NCBI RefSeq assembly: GCF_008629675.1
Contig: NZ_VWOX01000001.1
Location: 248,001-312,000, forward strand
Direction: 5' to 3'
Source of the DNA: Roseiconus nitratireducens
Lineage (GTDB): Bacteria; Planctomycetota; Planctomycetia; Pirellulales; Pirellulaceae
DNA length: 64,000 bases
The notes under the pieces were generated by a model, which was not told the origin of the DNA, made no database searches, and was given only the letters and a program-made list of their open reading frames with translations. The position numbers and the translations under genes are program-made. How positions within the stretch are numbered: the first letter of the stretch is position 1; the number at the start of each line of letters is the position of its first letter. Shown here piece by piece: positions 13,001 to 19,724 of the stretch.

Positions 13001-16000
13001 ATTGATCGAAGTACAGGCCACGCCAGTCGTTGGCGAACGGTCGCGTGTCGGTTCCGTCACCATCATGGTCGGTGAACTGTGAACCGTCCGGCTTCAGTCC
13101 CGCACCGACGGTGTCGTCGTTCAGGCTGGTCAGAATCACCGGCGATCCCGGCATCCCGATCACGTGGACCGAACCGCCCACCCGATCTTGAATGCTGGAC
13201 GTCGATCCGGTCGCGGTGATGCCGGTACCGAACGTCTGGCTGTTGGGCGTCCCCGGGCCCGCGAACTTGACGACCAGGCTTTCATCCGGCCGGCTGAGCA
13301 GACGCAATCCGCCCGAGCTGTGCAGGTTGCCGACTTCGATGCTGTCGAATAGCAGGTGCGCGATGTCGGTGTCGTCAAACGTCGTCGCGGTCGTGAGTTC
13401 GCCGGCACGGATTTCCAATCCCGAAAGCTGAGTACCAACGGTGGAATCGTTCAACTGATAACGGTTGAACCGAATCATCGGACCGAAGTTGTCGTCCAAC
13501 TCGGAAATCCGATCGATGTCTCCGGTTTGTCGGCCGGCGTCGCGTCGGATGTTGGAGCCCATCGATTCGATGTCGATGTCGATGATCGAGCCGTCGTTGT
13601 TGACGGTCGGACCATAGTTGTCGACGAAGGTGTTGCCGACGATGATCGGCTGGCTGCCACGGATGAAGATGGTCGACGGGGCAACGGACAGTCGGCCGAA
13701 GCGGCCGACGGGGCCGGCGCCATCTTGTCCGACGTCGTTGAATTCGAATCGCGAATTGGTGATCCGACCCTGCGCCTGTTGCAGTTCCAACGGAACGAAG
13801 CCACGTGACAGCCCGCCCTCGAGCAAGCTGATCCCGCCGGCGTAAGCCAATTGCACGTTGTCCAGACTGACACTGGAAGTCGGCCCGGCATAGATCCCGG
13901 ACCAGTCGCCGCGATCCGGCGACGCCGCACCTGCGAGGGTGTCGTTGTCGTTGTTGGTATCGAAGGTGCCGCCGGCGCCGAAGCGATCGTCAAGCGTACT
14001 GGTGAAGACGATCGGATTGCTTTCCAAGCCCTCGGCCAGCAACTGCGTCCCCTGTCCCATCTCGATCCGGGAACCACGCAGCTTCATGATCAAACCGGGG
14101 TCGATCACCAACGATGCATCCAGGCGGCCGCGGATGCCCTGGCGTGTCAGATCCAGAACGCCGTCGCTGGTGGTTCCATCGTCGATGAACGACGCGGTGC
14201 TGGTATCCAGTTCGGCGATCAGGCTGAACGTCGGGTTAGCGGAAGCCGGTGCGCGGTACAGCCGACGTGACACGTACGAACTGCTCTGTTGAACCGTCGG
14301 CAACGCGGTCAATTCAACGCTGCTTCCCGTCGTATCGACGCTGAACGAGAAATCGTCCGTGCTCGGAAGCGACTCAAACCCGTCCTTGTCGACGTACGTC
14401 ATTTTGTAGATGTAATCGCCCGACGTCAGGGTCCCGCCGGCCAGTTGCCGCGCGGTGACCAGGCTGAGTGAGGGCGCAAAGCCGTCTTGGATCGACCCGC
14501 CGGATTGCCCGGCGACGACCAGATTCTCCGGCAACACGTGCACGACATCGATGTCGTCGAATCGGCCGGCAACGGTCAGTTCCCGCGGAGCCTGCGTGGC
14601 CGTGGTGGGAACCCGGATGAACAAACCGTTGACCGAGTTTTCGACCAAATGGTTGCGGCTGATTTCGGGCCCGACGCGGTCGTAGTCCGCGGTGAATGCC
14701 CCGGCCTGTTGGAAACGCGGTGCCTGGTACGAAGTCTCTTCGAAGCTATCCGGCGAGGCGCTGATGGCCGAATCGGCACTGCGGGTGATTTCATTGAACG
14801 TGATCGTCGGTCGCATGTTGACGACCTGGATCGGGTTGACCAACTGCTGAATCGAATCGATCAACACATTACTGCTGCCGCCGTAGCGAATCTCGGCGTG
14901 ATTGACGCTTTGCAGGAAGACCCCGTCGTCCTCCAGGTCCCGTCGTCCTTCGAACTGGTCCACGTCGCGTCGATAGATCAATCCGCCCCAGTCGCCCGGG
15001 CCCGCCGCGGGGCTGTTTCCGGCCGCGGCAACGTCGGCCACACGGTCTCGCACGCTGGTGATGATCACGCTGCCGTCGTCATAGCCATTGATTCCCGATT
15101 CTTGGTCGCCGATCAAAGTCGTGGTGATCGGATCACCTTGCGGGCTCAATTGAACCAGACGCGGCGCCCCAAGCACCTGCAACGCCCCACCGCTGCGGTC
15201 GACCTGCAGCGTGCTGCTGCCGACGCTGATGTAAGACGCTCGCATTTTCAGGATAGCGCCGGCGTCGATCATCGTTGTGACGCCCTGCGGCACTTCCATC
15301 GCGCGGCCGTCGCTGAGCGAGTTGCCGCCGACGTTGGAGATCCCGATCTGGTAGCTGAAGTTGTCCTGTTCGGTGGCCATGTTGCCGTCGACCCCGCCGT
15401 TGCCGACGATCCGAACGATGTCGCCCGGCAGCGCGCTGCCGAAGGCGTTGGCAACGTTTCCGTTGGCAATGTTGTTGAACGGTCGAGCCAGACTGCCATC
15501 GGCGTTCGGCCCGGCCGTCTTGTCGACGAAGATGTTGCGTCCGATCGCTTCGGCACCGCGGAATCCGGTCGAAAGATCGATGCTCCGTTCGCCGTTGAAT
15601 ACCAGTTGCGTGCCCAGACGCGTGACCGAAACACCGGTTTCCGCCTGGCGGGTGTTGATCGCTGATGCCAACGCGGCCGCCAGGTTTCCGGCCGGCGTGG
15701 GGAAGCCCGCCGAACCGTCGCTGAAGAACACGGCCACGTTGCCCGGAGTGGCGGTCTGGCCAATCTGCACGAATTCATAGGTCCGGACGACACCGTTGCC
15801 CGAGACGATCTCGATTTCCTGGCCGGGGACGACGGCGTCGCCCGCATCGGTAAAGTTCAGGATCCGATTCAACGGTCGGGTCTGGAACCAGAAGTTATGG
15901 ACGCCGCCGGGCGTGCCATCGGCGTCTCCGTCCAACGGCGTGCCGGGAACGCCGGCGCGCAAGCTGTCGGTGTCGCGAATCACGTCGACTTCGTCGACCT

Positions 16001-18803
16001 GCGGTTCAAATTTGATGTGCAGGTCGTAGGCGCCCTGCGTCCGTCCGCCATAGCCGCTTCCGGGAATCGTCGGGTCGTAGCCGTCGTTGCCGCTCGCGGA
16101 GACTCCGATGTAATAAACACCTTCTCCGAGCGAAGTGATGACCCGCGAATCTTCGCTGAAGTAATCATCGTTCTGGGCGATCTTCTGCAGTTGTCCGCCG
16201 GACAGGCGGACCGGCAGCGGCGCGGCCTGGCCGCCGCTGATATCCGTCTGTGACTCGCCATCGAGGATCGATGCGCGAATGATCGAGCTGGCGAACGGGT
16301 CATTGTTGATCGCGTCGACGACGGCTTGGGCGGGCAATGTCGGCACATTGGGACCGCGACGTGGCAGGTCCAACAGCACCACGTTCGGGATCGGATTCCC
16401 CGCGTCGTCCAACACGCGATTGACGCGGACCGCGGTGTCACCCGCGTTGCGGTCGGAGCGAACAAATCGGATTTCCGTGTTGTTGCCCGCGCGTCCCGGT
16501 GTGACCGATTCAAATTGGACTTGCAGCGCCGAACCGACACCCAGGTCGGAAATCGCTGAGGCGTGAACTTCTTGGAACAGGGACAGCGTCGTGTCCAGCA
16601 GACTGCTGTCGGGCAAGCGTTCGGCGAAGGTTTCGACCGTCAACTGCCCGACCTTGTCGGCATCGTCCAGGTCGACTTCAAACCGATACAGGTCAATGTC
16701 GACGCTATCGGGCCGATGGATGTACTGACCGTGCAGGATGTCGAAGTTGCCCGGGAAGATGGGTTCCAGATCGACGTTCGCCACCGGCGTGTCAATGCTC
16801 TGGTTCAGGAAGAACGAACTGAGCGCCATGATGGTTTGGGGCGGCAGGTCCGTCGCTTGCTCCAATCCCAGCAGGAAGCCAACTCCGGCGACCGCCTTGC
16901 GGGTGAAGTCCTCGCCGTAGTCCAGGCCAAAGCTGGTCTGGTTGCTGAACACCAGCGCCGACTCCTGGAACGTCGGATCGATCCGGATCGAGGCTTGCAG
17001 GGTTTGGCTGATCGAGGATCCGGTGCCGAAACCTGGGCCGATCAGCGTGGTTCCCGGCCGGGATTGCAAATTGCCGATGTCTCCCACGGCAAACGTGACC
17101 CCCATGTCCGCGGTCTCGCGGAACTGGATTCCGATCTTGCTGGACCACAGGTTCAGCACTTCGCGGATCCGTTCCCTTTGGGTCTGCGTGATCTGGTTCA
17201 GGAAGTCGGTCGAACCGGAGCTGTCGAAGATGCCTTGGAAGTTGTAAAGGATCTCCGTGATCCCATCGGTCGTGTCGGCCCCGAAGTTGGGATTGATGTG
17301 CCGTCGGAGTTGCGTCCCGATCCCGTCCAGGTCCAGGTGACCGGGGTCGTCATTGCCGCCGAGCAATTCGATGTCAAAGTTCTGCGGATCGATCGACTCG
17401 CTGAGGACCAGACTGGTGATGGCGTCGTCCTGACCGAAGATGCCGACGTCCAAGGACGTGGACAATGTTTCGCCGGCCGCCGCCAACACCATCGGCGGCG
17501 CACCCACCACACTGCGCGGGATCGTCAGATCGCCGCCCTGCGTGCTGTCGCCGTCCCGCTCCGAGCGGATTGCCAGGACCGCGTTGACTGCCGGGGTGGC
17601 CAGCACGACGTCCTTCAAGTCGTCGACGGTCGGCGTGCTGCCGCCGAAATCGAAGATCACGTTGCCGCCGCCGTCCAGCCGGACGGACAGACCTCCGGCA
17701 CCGGAATCCTCAAAGCTGACTTCGGTCCCGCTTCCGGACTCACCGACCTGGAGCGAAGAAAAGCGGACGCGCAGCCCGTCGTATTGGAAATCGGTGACGG
17801 ACGATGGCGAAACGGGCAATTGTTCCGGCGGCAAAATCAGGTCGACGCGGTTATCCACCGCCGTCCCCACGCGCAATCGCCACGTGCCGCCTTCCAGCGG
17901 GACACCGGGCAAGGCGTTGATGTCGTCGCTGAAAATCAGCCGCGCCGTGTGCGTGGCCGAGTCGTAGATGACTTCGTCGGGACGGAACAGCACGTCATCG
18001 GTCGTGCGCACCGTCTCCTGCGTCAGCAGCAATTGATAGAACCGCGGGTTTTCGGCCGAGCGCTGCGTCGGCTGACCGTTGTCATCATCCTCAACGAACA
18101 GCGGATCCTCGTTGAAGTAGATCACGATCTCGTTGCGGTTCTGGGTCAACGAGCCGTCGTTGTTGCGGACGACCGGTTGTGGCACCACGGACTCGACCAG
18201 CGCGCCCAAGCTGAGCCGGAAATCGATCACCTCGCTGCGTTGGGTGGGATCGCTGGGAATGAAAAATTCGTTATTGGTATTGCGCAAACCCGTGACGCCC
18301 AGCCCGGCATCGTCGAACCCGAAGACCTCGATCCGGTAGCGATCATCGGGGAGCGCCTCGGCAAAGCGGACCACCACCTCGTTCTGGTTCGGATCACCCA
18401 GCGTGATCAGGCCCGGTTCGACGGGAACGTCGTCACCGGTCCCCAGTTGACCGTCTTCGCCGGCGCGGCTGATCTGGATCCCATCGAAGGTGTTCGGATT
18501 GAGCACCTGGTCTTCGTCGAAGCCGAAGGTCAGCACGCGCGGAGAAGAATCACGCACCGACCCGTCGGTGATCAGGGCTCCGTCGTTCGGCTGGATGCCA
18601 ATCAACTGTGGACCGGCCATCAAGTGCCGAGCCTCCAGCGATTCGATCAGCTGCCGACGGCGCAAATCTCGTGCCTTGGCTCCACGGCGTTTTCCCCGAG
18701 TGATCGATCGGGACGCGGATGCTTTTGACTCACTGATGTTCGACTCGTTGACGCCCGCGGGAGAGACGTTGGGCGTGGAGTGGGCTCGCTTTCGCGAAGT
18801 CAT
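1029..18803 (-). CDS. Giant secreted multidomain protein (about 5,924 aa) with C-terminal dockerin
   Basis: One frame of 17.8 kb encodes a predicted cell-surface or matrix protein. I start it at the ATG at 18803, which has GAAGG eight bases upstream and leads into the planctomycete extracellular motif QLIESLEARHLMAG at residues 51-64. Visible parts in order: a metzincin-like fold near 560-650 whose zinc site is lost; PPC-like domains (for example DIDLYRFEVDL near 700, DIDVYSF near 2000, DVDMYRVYLEVG near 3300); parallel beta-helix-like stretches (IVENNTIDQAEYAGIKI, RIVNNTIYGND); about ten copies of a DGDxFxIxDG...FEF module, seven clustered near residues 3950-4800; a GEVEDY motif near 5050; several cadherin/Big_9-like domains (VNDAPV, NEDEVTYFF); and a type I dockerin near 5757-5821 with two Ca-binding loops, DVNADGFVSPIDALRIINFL and DVNGDGRVSPSDALAVINEL. 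Function is unknown; adhesion or matrix assembly is inference. Confidence 0.93.
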   Translation of the reverse strand: MTSRKRAHSTPNVSPAGVNESNISESKASASRSITRGKRRGAKARDLRRRQLIESLEARHLMAGPQLIGIQPNDGALITDGSVRDSSPRVLTFGFDEDQVLNPNTFDGIQISRAGEDGQLGTGDDVPVEPGLITLGDPNQNEVVVRFAEALPDDRYRIEVFGFDDAGLGVTGLRNTNNEFFIPSDPTQRSEVIDFRLSLGALVESVVPQPVVRNNDGSLTQNRNEIVIYFNEDPLFVEDDDNGQPTQRSAENPRFYQLLLTQETVRTTDDVLFRPDEVIYDSATHTARLIFSDDINALPGVPLEGGTWRLRVGTAVDNRVDLILPPEQLPVSPSSVTDFQYDGLRVRFSSLQVGESGSGTEVSFEDSGAGGLSVRLDGGGNVIFDFGGSTPTVDDLKDVVLATPAVNAVLAIRSERDGDSTQGGDLTIPRSVVGAPPMVLAAAGETLSTSLDVGIFGQDDAITSLVLSESIDPQNFDIELLGGNDDPGHLDLDGIGTQLRRHINPNFGADTTDGITEILYNFQGIFDSSGSTDFLNQITQTQRERIREVLNLWSSKIGIQFRETADMGVTFAVGDIGNLQSRPGTTLIGPGFGTGSSISQTLQASIRIDPTFQESALVFSNQTSFGLDYGEDFTRKAVAGVGFLLGLEQATDLPPQTIMALSSFFLNQSIDTPVANVDLEPIFPGNFDILHGQYIHRPDSVDIDLYRFEVDLDDADKVGQLTVETFAERLPDSSLLDTTLSLFQEVHASAISDLGVGSALQVQFESVTPGRAGNNTEIRFVRSDRNAGDTAVRVNRVLDDAGNPIPNVVLLDLPRRGPNVPTLPAQAVVDAINNDPFASSIIRASILDGESQTDISGGQAAPLPVRLSGGQLQKIAQNDDYFSEDSRVITSLGEGVYYIGVSASGNDGYDPTIPGSGYGGRTQGAYDLHIKFEPQVDEVDVIRDTDSLRAGVPGTPLDGDADGTPGGVHNFWFQTRPLNRILNFTDAGDAVVPGQEIEIVSGNGVVRTYEFVQIGQTATPGNVAVFFSDGSAGFPTPAGNLAAALASAINTRQAETGVSVTRLGTQLVFNGERSIDLSTGFRGAEAIGRNIFVDKTAGPNADGSLARPFNNIANGNVANAFGSALPGDIVRIVGNGGVDGNMATEQDNFSYQIGISNVGGNSLSDGRAMEVPQGVTTMIDAGAILKMRASYISVGSSTLQVDRSGGALQVLGAPRLVQLSPQGDPITTTLIGDQESGINGYDDGSVIITSVRDRVADVAAAGNSPAAGPGDWGGLIYRRDVDQFEGRRDLEDDGVFLQSVNHAEIRYGGSSNVLIDSIQQLVNPIQVVNMRPTITFNEITRSADSAISASPDSFEETSYQAPRFQQAGAFTADYDRVGPEISRNHLVENSVNGLFIRVPTTATQAPRELTVAGRFDDIDVVHVLPENLVVAGQSGGSIQDGFAPSLSLVTARQLAGGTLTSGDYIYKMTYVDKDGFESLPSTDDFSFSVDTTGSSVELTALPTVQQSSSYVSRRLYRAPASANPTFSLIAELDTSTASFIDDGTTSDGVLDLTRQGIRGRLDASLVIDPGLIMKLRGSRIEMGQGTQLLAEGLESNPIVFTSTLDDRFGAGGTFDTNNDNDTLAGAASPDRGDWSGIYAGPTSSVSLDNVQLAYAGGISLLEGGLSRGFVPLELQQAQGRITNSRFEFNDVGQDGAGPVGRFGRLSVAPSTIFIRGSQPIIVGNTFVDNYGPTVNNDGSIIDIDIESMGSNIRRDAGRQTGDIDRISELDDNFGPMIRFNRYQLNDSTVGTQLSGLEIRAGELTTATTFDDTDIAHLLFDSIEVGNLHSSGGLRLLSRPDESLVVKFAGPGTPNSQTFGTGITATGSTSSIQDRVGGSVHVIGMPGSPVILTSLNDDTVGAGLKPDGSQFTDHDGDGTDTRPFANDWRGLYFDQFSNDYNIPVLPELELSTEVAPGLNSSVENAQFLGELAENLLTGDHVRRLGFEVDGYLSGSNDIDVYSFIGSPGTEVWIDIDKTSFTLDTVVELLDENGNVLARSDNSFEETALGAGSQVSVFDPDLEGVTTSLQASAEQYTKRGVGGLYEDYGSTNPRDAGIHFRLAGNTADPNSRSVYFFRVRSASVNPDDGNGGLTGGAYRAQLRLKENQEFPGSVVRYADIRYANQGIHVQGLMSSSPLLGEAQENEQFGGFFSSASNDTVFGSTPGQGAQYIGNLVDSVRNVISVGGELSSTTDVDLYEFEVDFSQGSGLQSTVFDIDYADGFNRPDTNISVFYDPDGVPDFEDPANFPPQLVFFGSSSNVADDLVSPNGENSAIEKLIRGSISNGDPFIGPVALPEGTYYVAITSANQTPTSLSGAVVEPINSVDRIVEDRVDRTNPESPSTANGPEIPRLFSDNVINGSLFTIGVDNQGGHGKPQHFDGTTGPFQPSLGGTRYSELDVSGTFDAPEVVSSTAVFPADLDALDWSIDDDFEIGGSAGFFGTAPNTSTTIPHISVAGNLQNDPGDLYQFTLNTVSRVILDIDNGYDITGEVDDDDDPSTPDVNVDPSSVDVDLVLLEPDPNNAGAFRTVTPPGRVNDSNSVNDGRGGSNSTLDPFIDQTLAPGVYYIAVLEQGSTLTFNADNVTLGGGGGSGVSSYRLHVSVEDHVLPPGSGTISQGAEVLSFDRSVNAESGSVTSEPFDLSGYAAADLPFLYLNRLYQPAVGDSASLTIISDQNPDGTVIHNFTAGSWDQLRLSLAPFAGHSNVQLQVDYTTDGTVSAAIGLRLDDFIVGFAERGETVFGATTGATFTSTGFGGTTGKYQLEMRPATDYASPSFGGTTNLDASFDTNDRHNQSVTLIAPDASQIVDGDTFVLNDGVASQTFEFTTTAGSVTFGNTPVLFAPGNSAAQIAGAIRTAINNQNIVGIEASSSGGADTAPTTDGRLALTGRVNGSFAPVDSARDVTGGALSTDAEGNLLIPAILHNGLGDENYVRTQGQVIVEHNKISDVRGIGVWSEPGIRDFSPRHIRDNALLEPPPVANSYPGAVRNLPTLNDSVLGGLAPGIVIENNTIDQAEYAGIKIDGQIAPLTIETGSGDTITDGSTFVIDAAGTRVVFEFEDIGEGTIPSPKRPVYGSNTNGGDGYRDGHVPVYYRQTDSNPSSVYQGRTSAYTALEVLHAIRESIQGSILVTNGLVELVDVTVGPSLTSQAPTGGGFPGFPASDVNFATPALYIEGASAIYSDDAEIIIDQAPVYEAPQPFARIVNNTIYGNDGTESATPETPSEPDDFLSQATETHIGSSHRDPYVRTVTLGDNSGPLAPEADVDMYRVYLEVGDRLIVDIDTQDDGPDTLVRIFNSTGIAQSFLDADGNLVTVSDNAAAPGYLDPASTVDTQVTDDANTRDAFVDFTASVTGTYFIGVSAVGNDNYDPQSLSDRVSGNGGSGVYTGDYTISVETYAPRSFVMSLNNGSGDSRNPPNWAESDRNGSTAAALIGTSFTVTQIPDTSPLAPMGNGTNEITFRFTGPNTPALINNGGNFEIAVALRDNYRVPDIMRAIQNAFDRVYITGNGRFPSVPNGGPIPAGEADALGGQSGAGADLFEFTALYPPDFNTNGFGHNYAMTNGIGGLTDGAGSTEQYLFIEKVAEIHISPEAAALGLKLDPQPGRDIDQLINETGVMIAGGASPTLLNNVFLNLHESLVVEETRFDGFGEPRRGSDNQPKPMEVIVVGSIFQHDETTITQFNQDMIFRAFEDTGLTTLRAPSNVNGGSDDFNETLGNADAAVQYAEANNFQPDLQSILIDSAVNSLVERVAMANLKNSVGLPISNIVAPDLDVDGILRADNPDVAPPGGIGSSVFKDRGSVELADRVGPIAIAEAPRDNDAENLDTDPNISFINLDSGVYDEFRIQLRDAGDASDPFTGSGIDDSSVVVAEIPGVRPSGANVTVFEDERLLTEGIDYTFNYDETKNIITLTPLAGIWQGDRAYRIQLNNADRNVVIAPSASEVKDGDQIQITDSNGGQVVFEFESGYLLQMPEPVTLEIPTVGTNQGGLIDGGVFTINDGSNPPVVFEFDSNGTTLPSSVPVTLPTDPTPNDANELTAFLTMIANNVATAIQGVIDNPNREFDVDVRVVGTSVVIGSERGTFADASTSGLIAATRTLGLRVPSAGAGVGGVVVGDTFELSDGRLTTNFQFTDTNNPATPGFVGVDITPTGGVGTTPLDADEVALAIQNAIVLSNLELQPSIIGQTVYLNLPTDGSATVPSGQLRPVSVSRTPDDGDLIIFTPNNGDPDVIFEVNRTDEPDGSGGIMDDGVAQDHFALDITRGITGDNFARLVAGEIQTKTIPGLNASQVEEVDGGVVSIGGQTGLGLDTTGSSLEVIGSPDVTGPSTLEVYGPLLMRVSSGTPDDGDLITLIDPAGNPVLLEFDDNATLNNVNATPIAFTRFDNLDTLGASIVAAINASPAGITATYRGSGVIDLGRIDESRVSTTSGQITTQRGIVSDGEVLTISQGSISVSYEFESVNNGGGVAAGNVPVPFQPGSTPEDVANSLAAAINSNSGGLRVSAEVEGGLVRLNDLPGTTVDVSAAPTLLLSGVPGGAIPINISPADSAEGVKQAILEAINSVNTGPEGQVTTLIAEDRGGASLFVDNGTIFEGPITSFFLPAIRDVQGNPLEANREDNTTQFTILMPTVLLDFGDAPDPVDNVPGRYPTLLINDGARHVVTEDLYLGSQIDADADGQPSVDADGDDSVSEVTETGTLFTVSVISGEAVINVNAATVDPLTRDGDTITITTGVSTATLEFDLNGRFDEDNFAIQPDDPTSVPSILEAIEAAIIESPVQPAGIEFVSTAIVINSDDEDGISFSSDRNPGGVLNKNVALPIDVTVTGRGILQGWIDYNADGEWSPSEAIRFYDENASLGEVQSLEFTGSPTGGTVTLDYDGTTVGPITFAGTGMGGTTASNIQSALIAAGVGGPNDVVVSQVGLSDVEFTVTFTGVLAGTDLPLLELSQNNLDQGTLLSSEMTKAATPRTQLSLTGNGEQVFTFDTYMPASAPDPLFPTQTMARFRYSRTGNLSPSGLSLSGEVEDYAILLVPGAPPVVTPPQANRTFTVDEDGVLQALDADGTLTPSVTTDNGLIAGVIDPDGDNVAIFPEDTGIRTLLTPNETVAGELDLQADGTFTFIPAPDFNGTVSFTARVTDVKPQNPDSQLINPDPIRVTIEVLPVNDAPVATTADVMTSRTINEDEVTYFFAEDLIDPFYVPGPANEANQMLVFQSVSSVNLGDSVSSLGGILEIVDDGRSIKYTPPADYFGSIPDTFNYVVADVPGGTLISETADKPGTVSVTINPINDAPIAGNDFYNAMEDTPLNIAIVGGGSTVGILDNDVPGPQNEIDPPENQTVSLPTSQFPVQTARGGSVRLENGSLVYRPPGLYSGPDSFTYRIVDDMGAESFGTVSISVGGENDAPIFEGVDGQKDSMDNPIDEITFPEAKPAAQLTQFDLNTWFSDPENDNLTYTVTSSNQSIVAAELEGSTLTLTRPAFAFGTVSLTVMATDTGNLTTTETVTVRIANENDSPILIGSLDPLSGNEDQTVIRELTTVFSDPDGDDLDYTVTRLGSIVRPTAQQITDHPLIRSIVFVGDQMRITPEPNQFGVVDIEIEASDGSFRVSDAFTLTINAVPDTPIAVDDGYNVPIGSTLRILSPASGLLRNDSDADGDTILIDLDSVTEPSFGTLEINADGTFVYVNTSGAIGTIDQFQYRVIDSTSRTSQLATVQLTLNQSEYQNPIDDLEADVNADGFVSPIDALRIINFLSREADGQSSIPVAEIGSPPPDYYDVNGDGRVSPSDALAVINELGRRQANGREGESIASLGVSSGFVSAGTIGLPSRQLAPVLEETPTTDTLGGDPRDALLAAGLEITSSQLDSIDLLGSESETGASSAASVDEALSLLMDDIDLD

Positions 18804-19724
18804 AGACCGGACCTTCAAGGAGGCCTCTTCGCCGCAGGCGGCTTTCGCCGTCATGGCAAATCGACCGGGTGGGGTGGAAAATCGTGTGTGGACCGTGCGG
18901 TTTCTGTCTAAGAAATCACGGCTGAAATAAGGCAGTTTGACAAGCCGAGTCTCGACGGGCAGGACAATCGAGAGACGCGTGCCGAGTATAGTTCGACCGG
19001 AAAAACCCGCAAATGTCAGTAGGGATTGACGATCTGGCCAGGCCCGGGGCGGCCGCCACCGAGTGCATTCGGTTGACGTCGTCACGGGCGAAACCGCCGA
19101 AACCTTCCGCCCCCAACACCCATGTTCTGGCAACGGGAGGGGGGATGACGGTCTCCGGGGCCCACAATCTGGCGTGGACGTTTGACGGTCGAGGTGGCGT
19201 GAAGTTCCGCAAAATCACTGCATCTCGGACGATCGAGGTGGTTTGACGAGGGAATCCAAATGGGGTTCCGCGCGAACAGCGCGGCAGCGTCGGATTAAAC
19301 ATGCACGCCCATAAGGCCCAGGTGAATGCTTGGACCGTCCGGGGGCCGCAGATTTCGCTCAGGACCGATTGGTGGGTTGGGTCCCGAAATCTGAATCGAT
19401 TGTGCCAGCGCATCCGGATTTCGCGGGCTCCGGTGAGCTTCCGACCTTGCCGGCCGCGTTTTCGTTGAAGTCGAATTGGCGGAGAACCTCATCAAGGTCT
19501 CGGTGAGCCCGGATCCCGAGCAAGCGCTATCGCTTCTCGGTCGCCCACCCCGCGTTGCCGAGCCGATCACGTTCCGGCGGCGGGTGCACCGGATGGAGGC
19601 AGGCAGTCCCTCCGATGGAGGGTTTTTGTTGCGGCGGGAATGTGAATCTCTTGCGGCGTCACCGGATCGCCAACGAGGAATTGCGCAAGAGCCAGGTTTC
19701 GGGGCTTTCTCTTGGGGCTATCTC
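18804..19724. other. 921-base upstream region of the giant gene, no gene seen
   Basis: Open frames here, including the 5' extension of the giant frame to 19133 and an overlapping 165-codon minus frame at 18916-19413, give Arg/Pro-rich translations without a signal peptide or known motif. I treat the stretch as the leader and promoter region of the giant gene plus the 3' flank of the gene ending at 19725. No confident promoter or RNA was found. Confidence 0.5.

Noticed and set aside
16563-18728. 721-codon plus-strand open frame opposite the giant gene N-terminus
   Set aside because: It has the same shadow composition and covers the well-supported N-terminal motif on the other strand.
1029-19133. 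Giant gene starting at 19133
   Set aside because: The first 110 codons lack a signal or conserved sequence, while the ATG at 18803 has a good ribosome site and leads directly to the export motif.
18916-19413. 165-codon minus-strand frame upstream of the giant gene
   Set aside because: No ribosome site, signal or motif, and it overlaps another open frame; more likely leader DNA.
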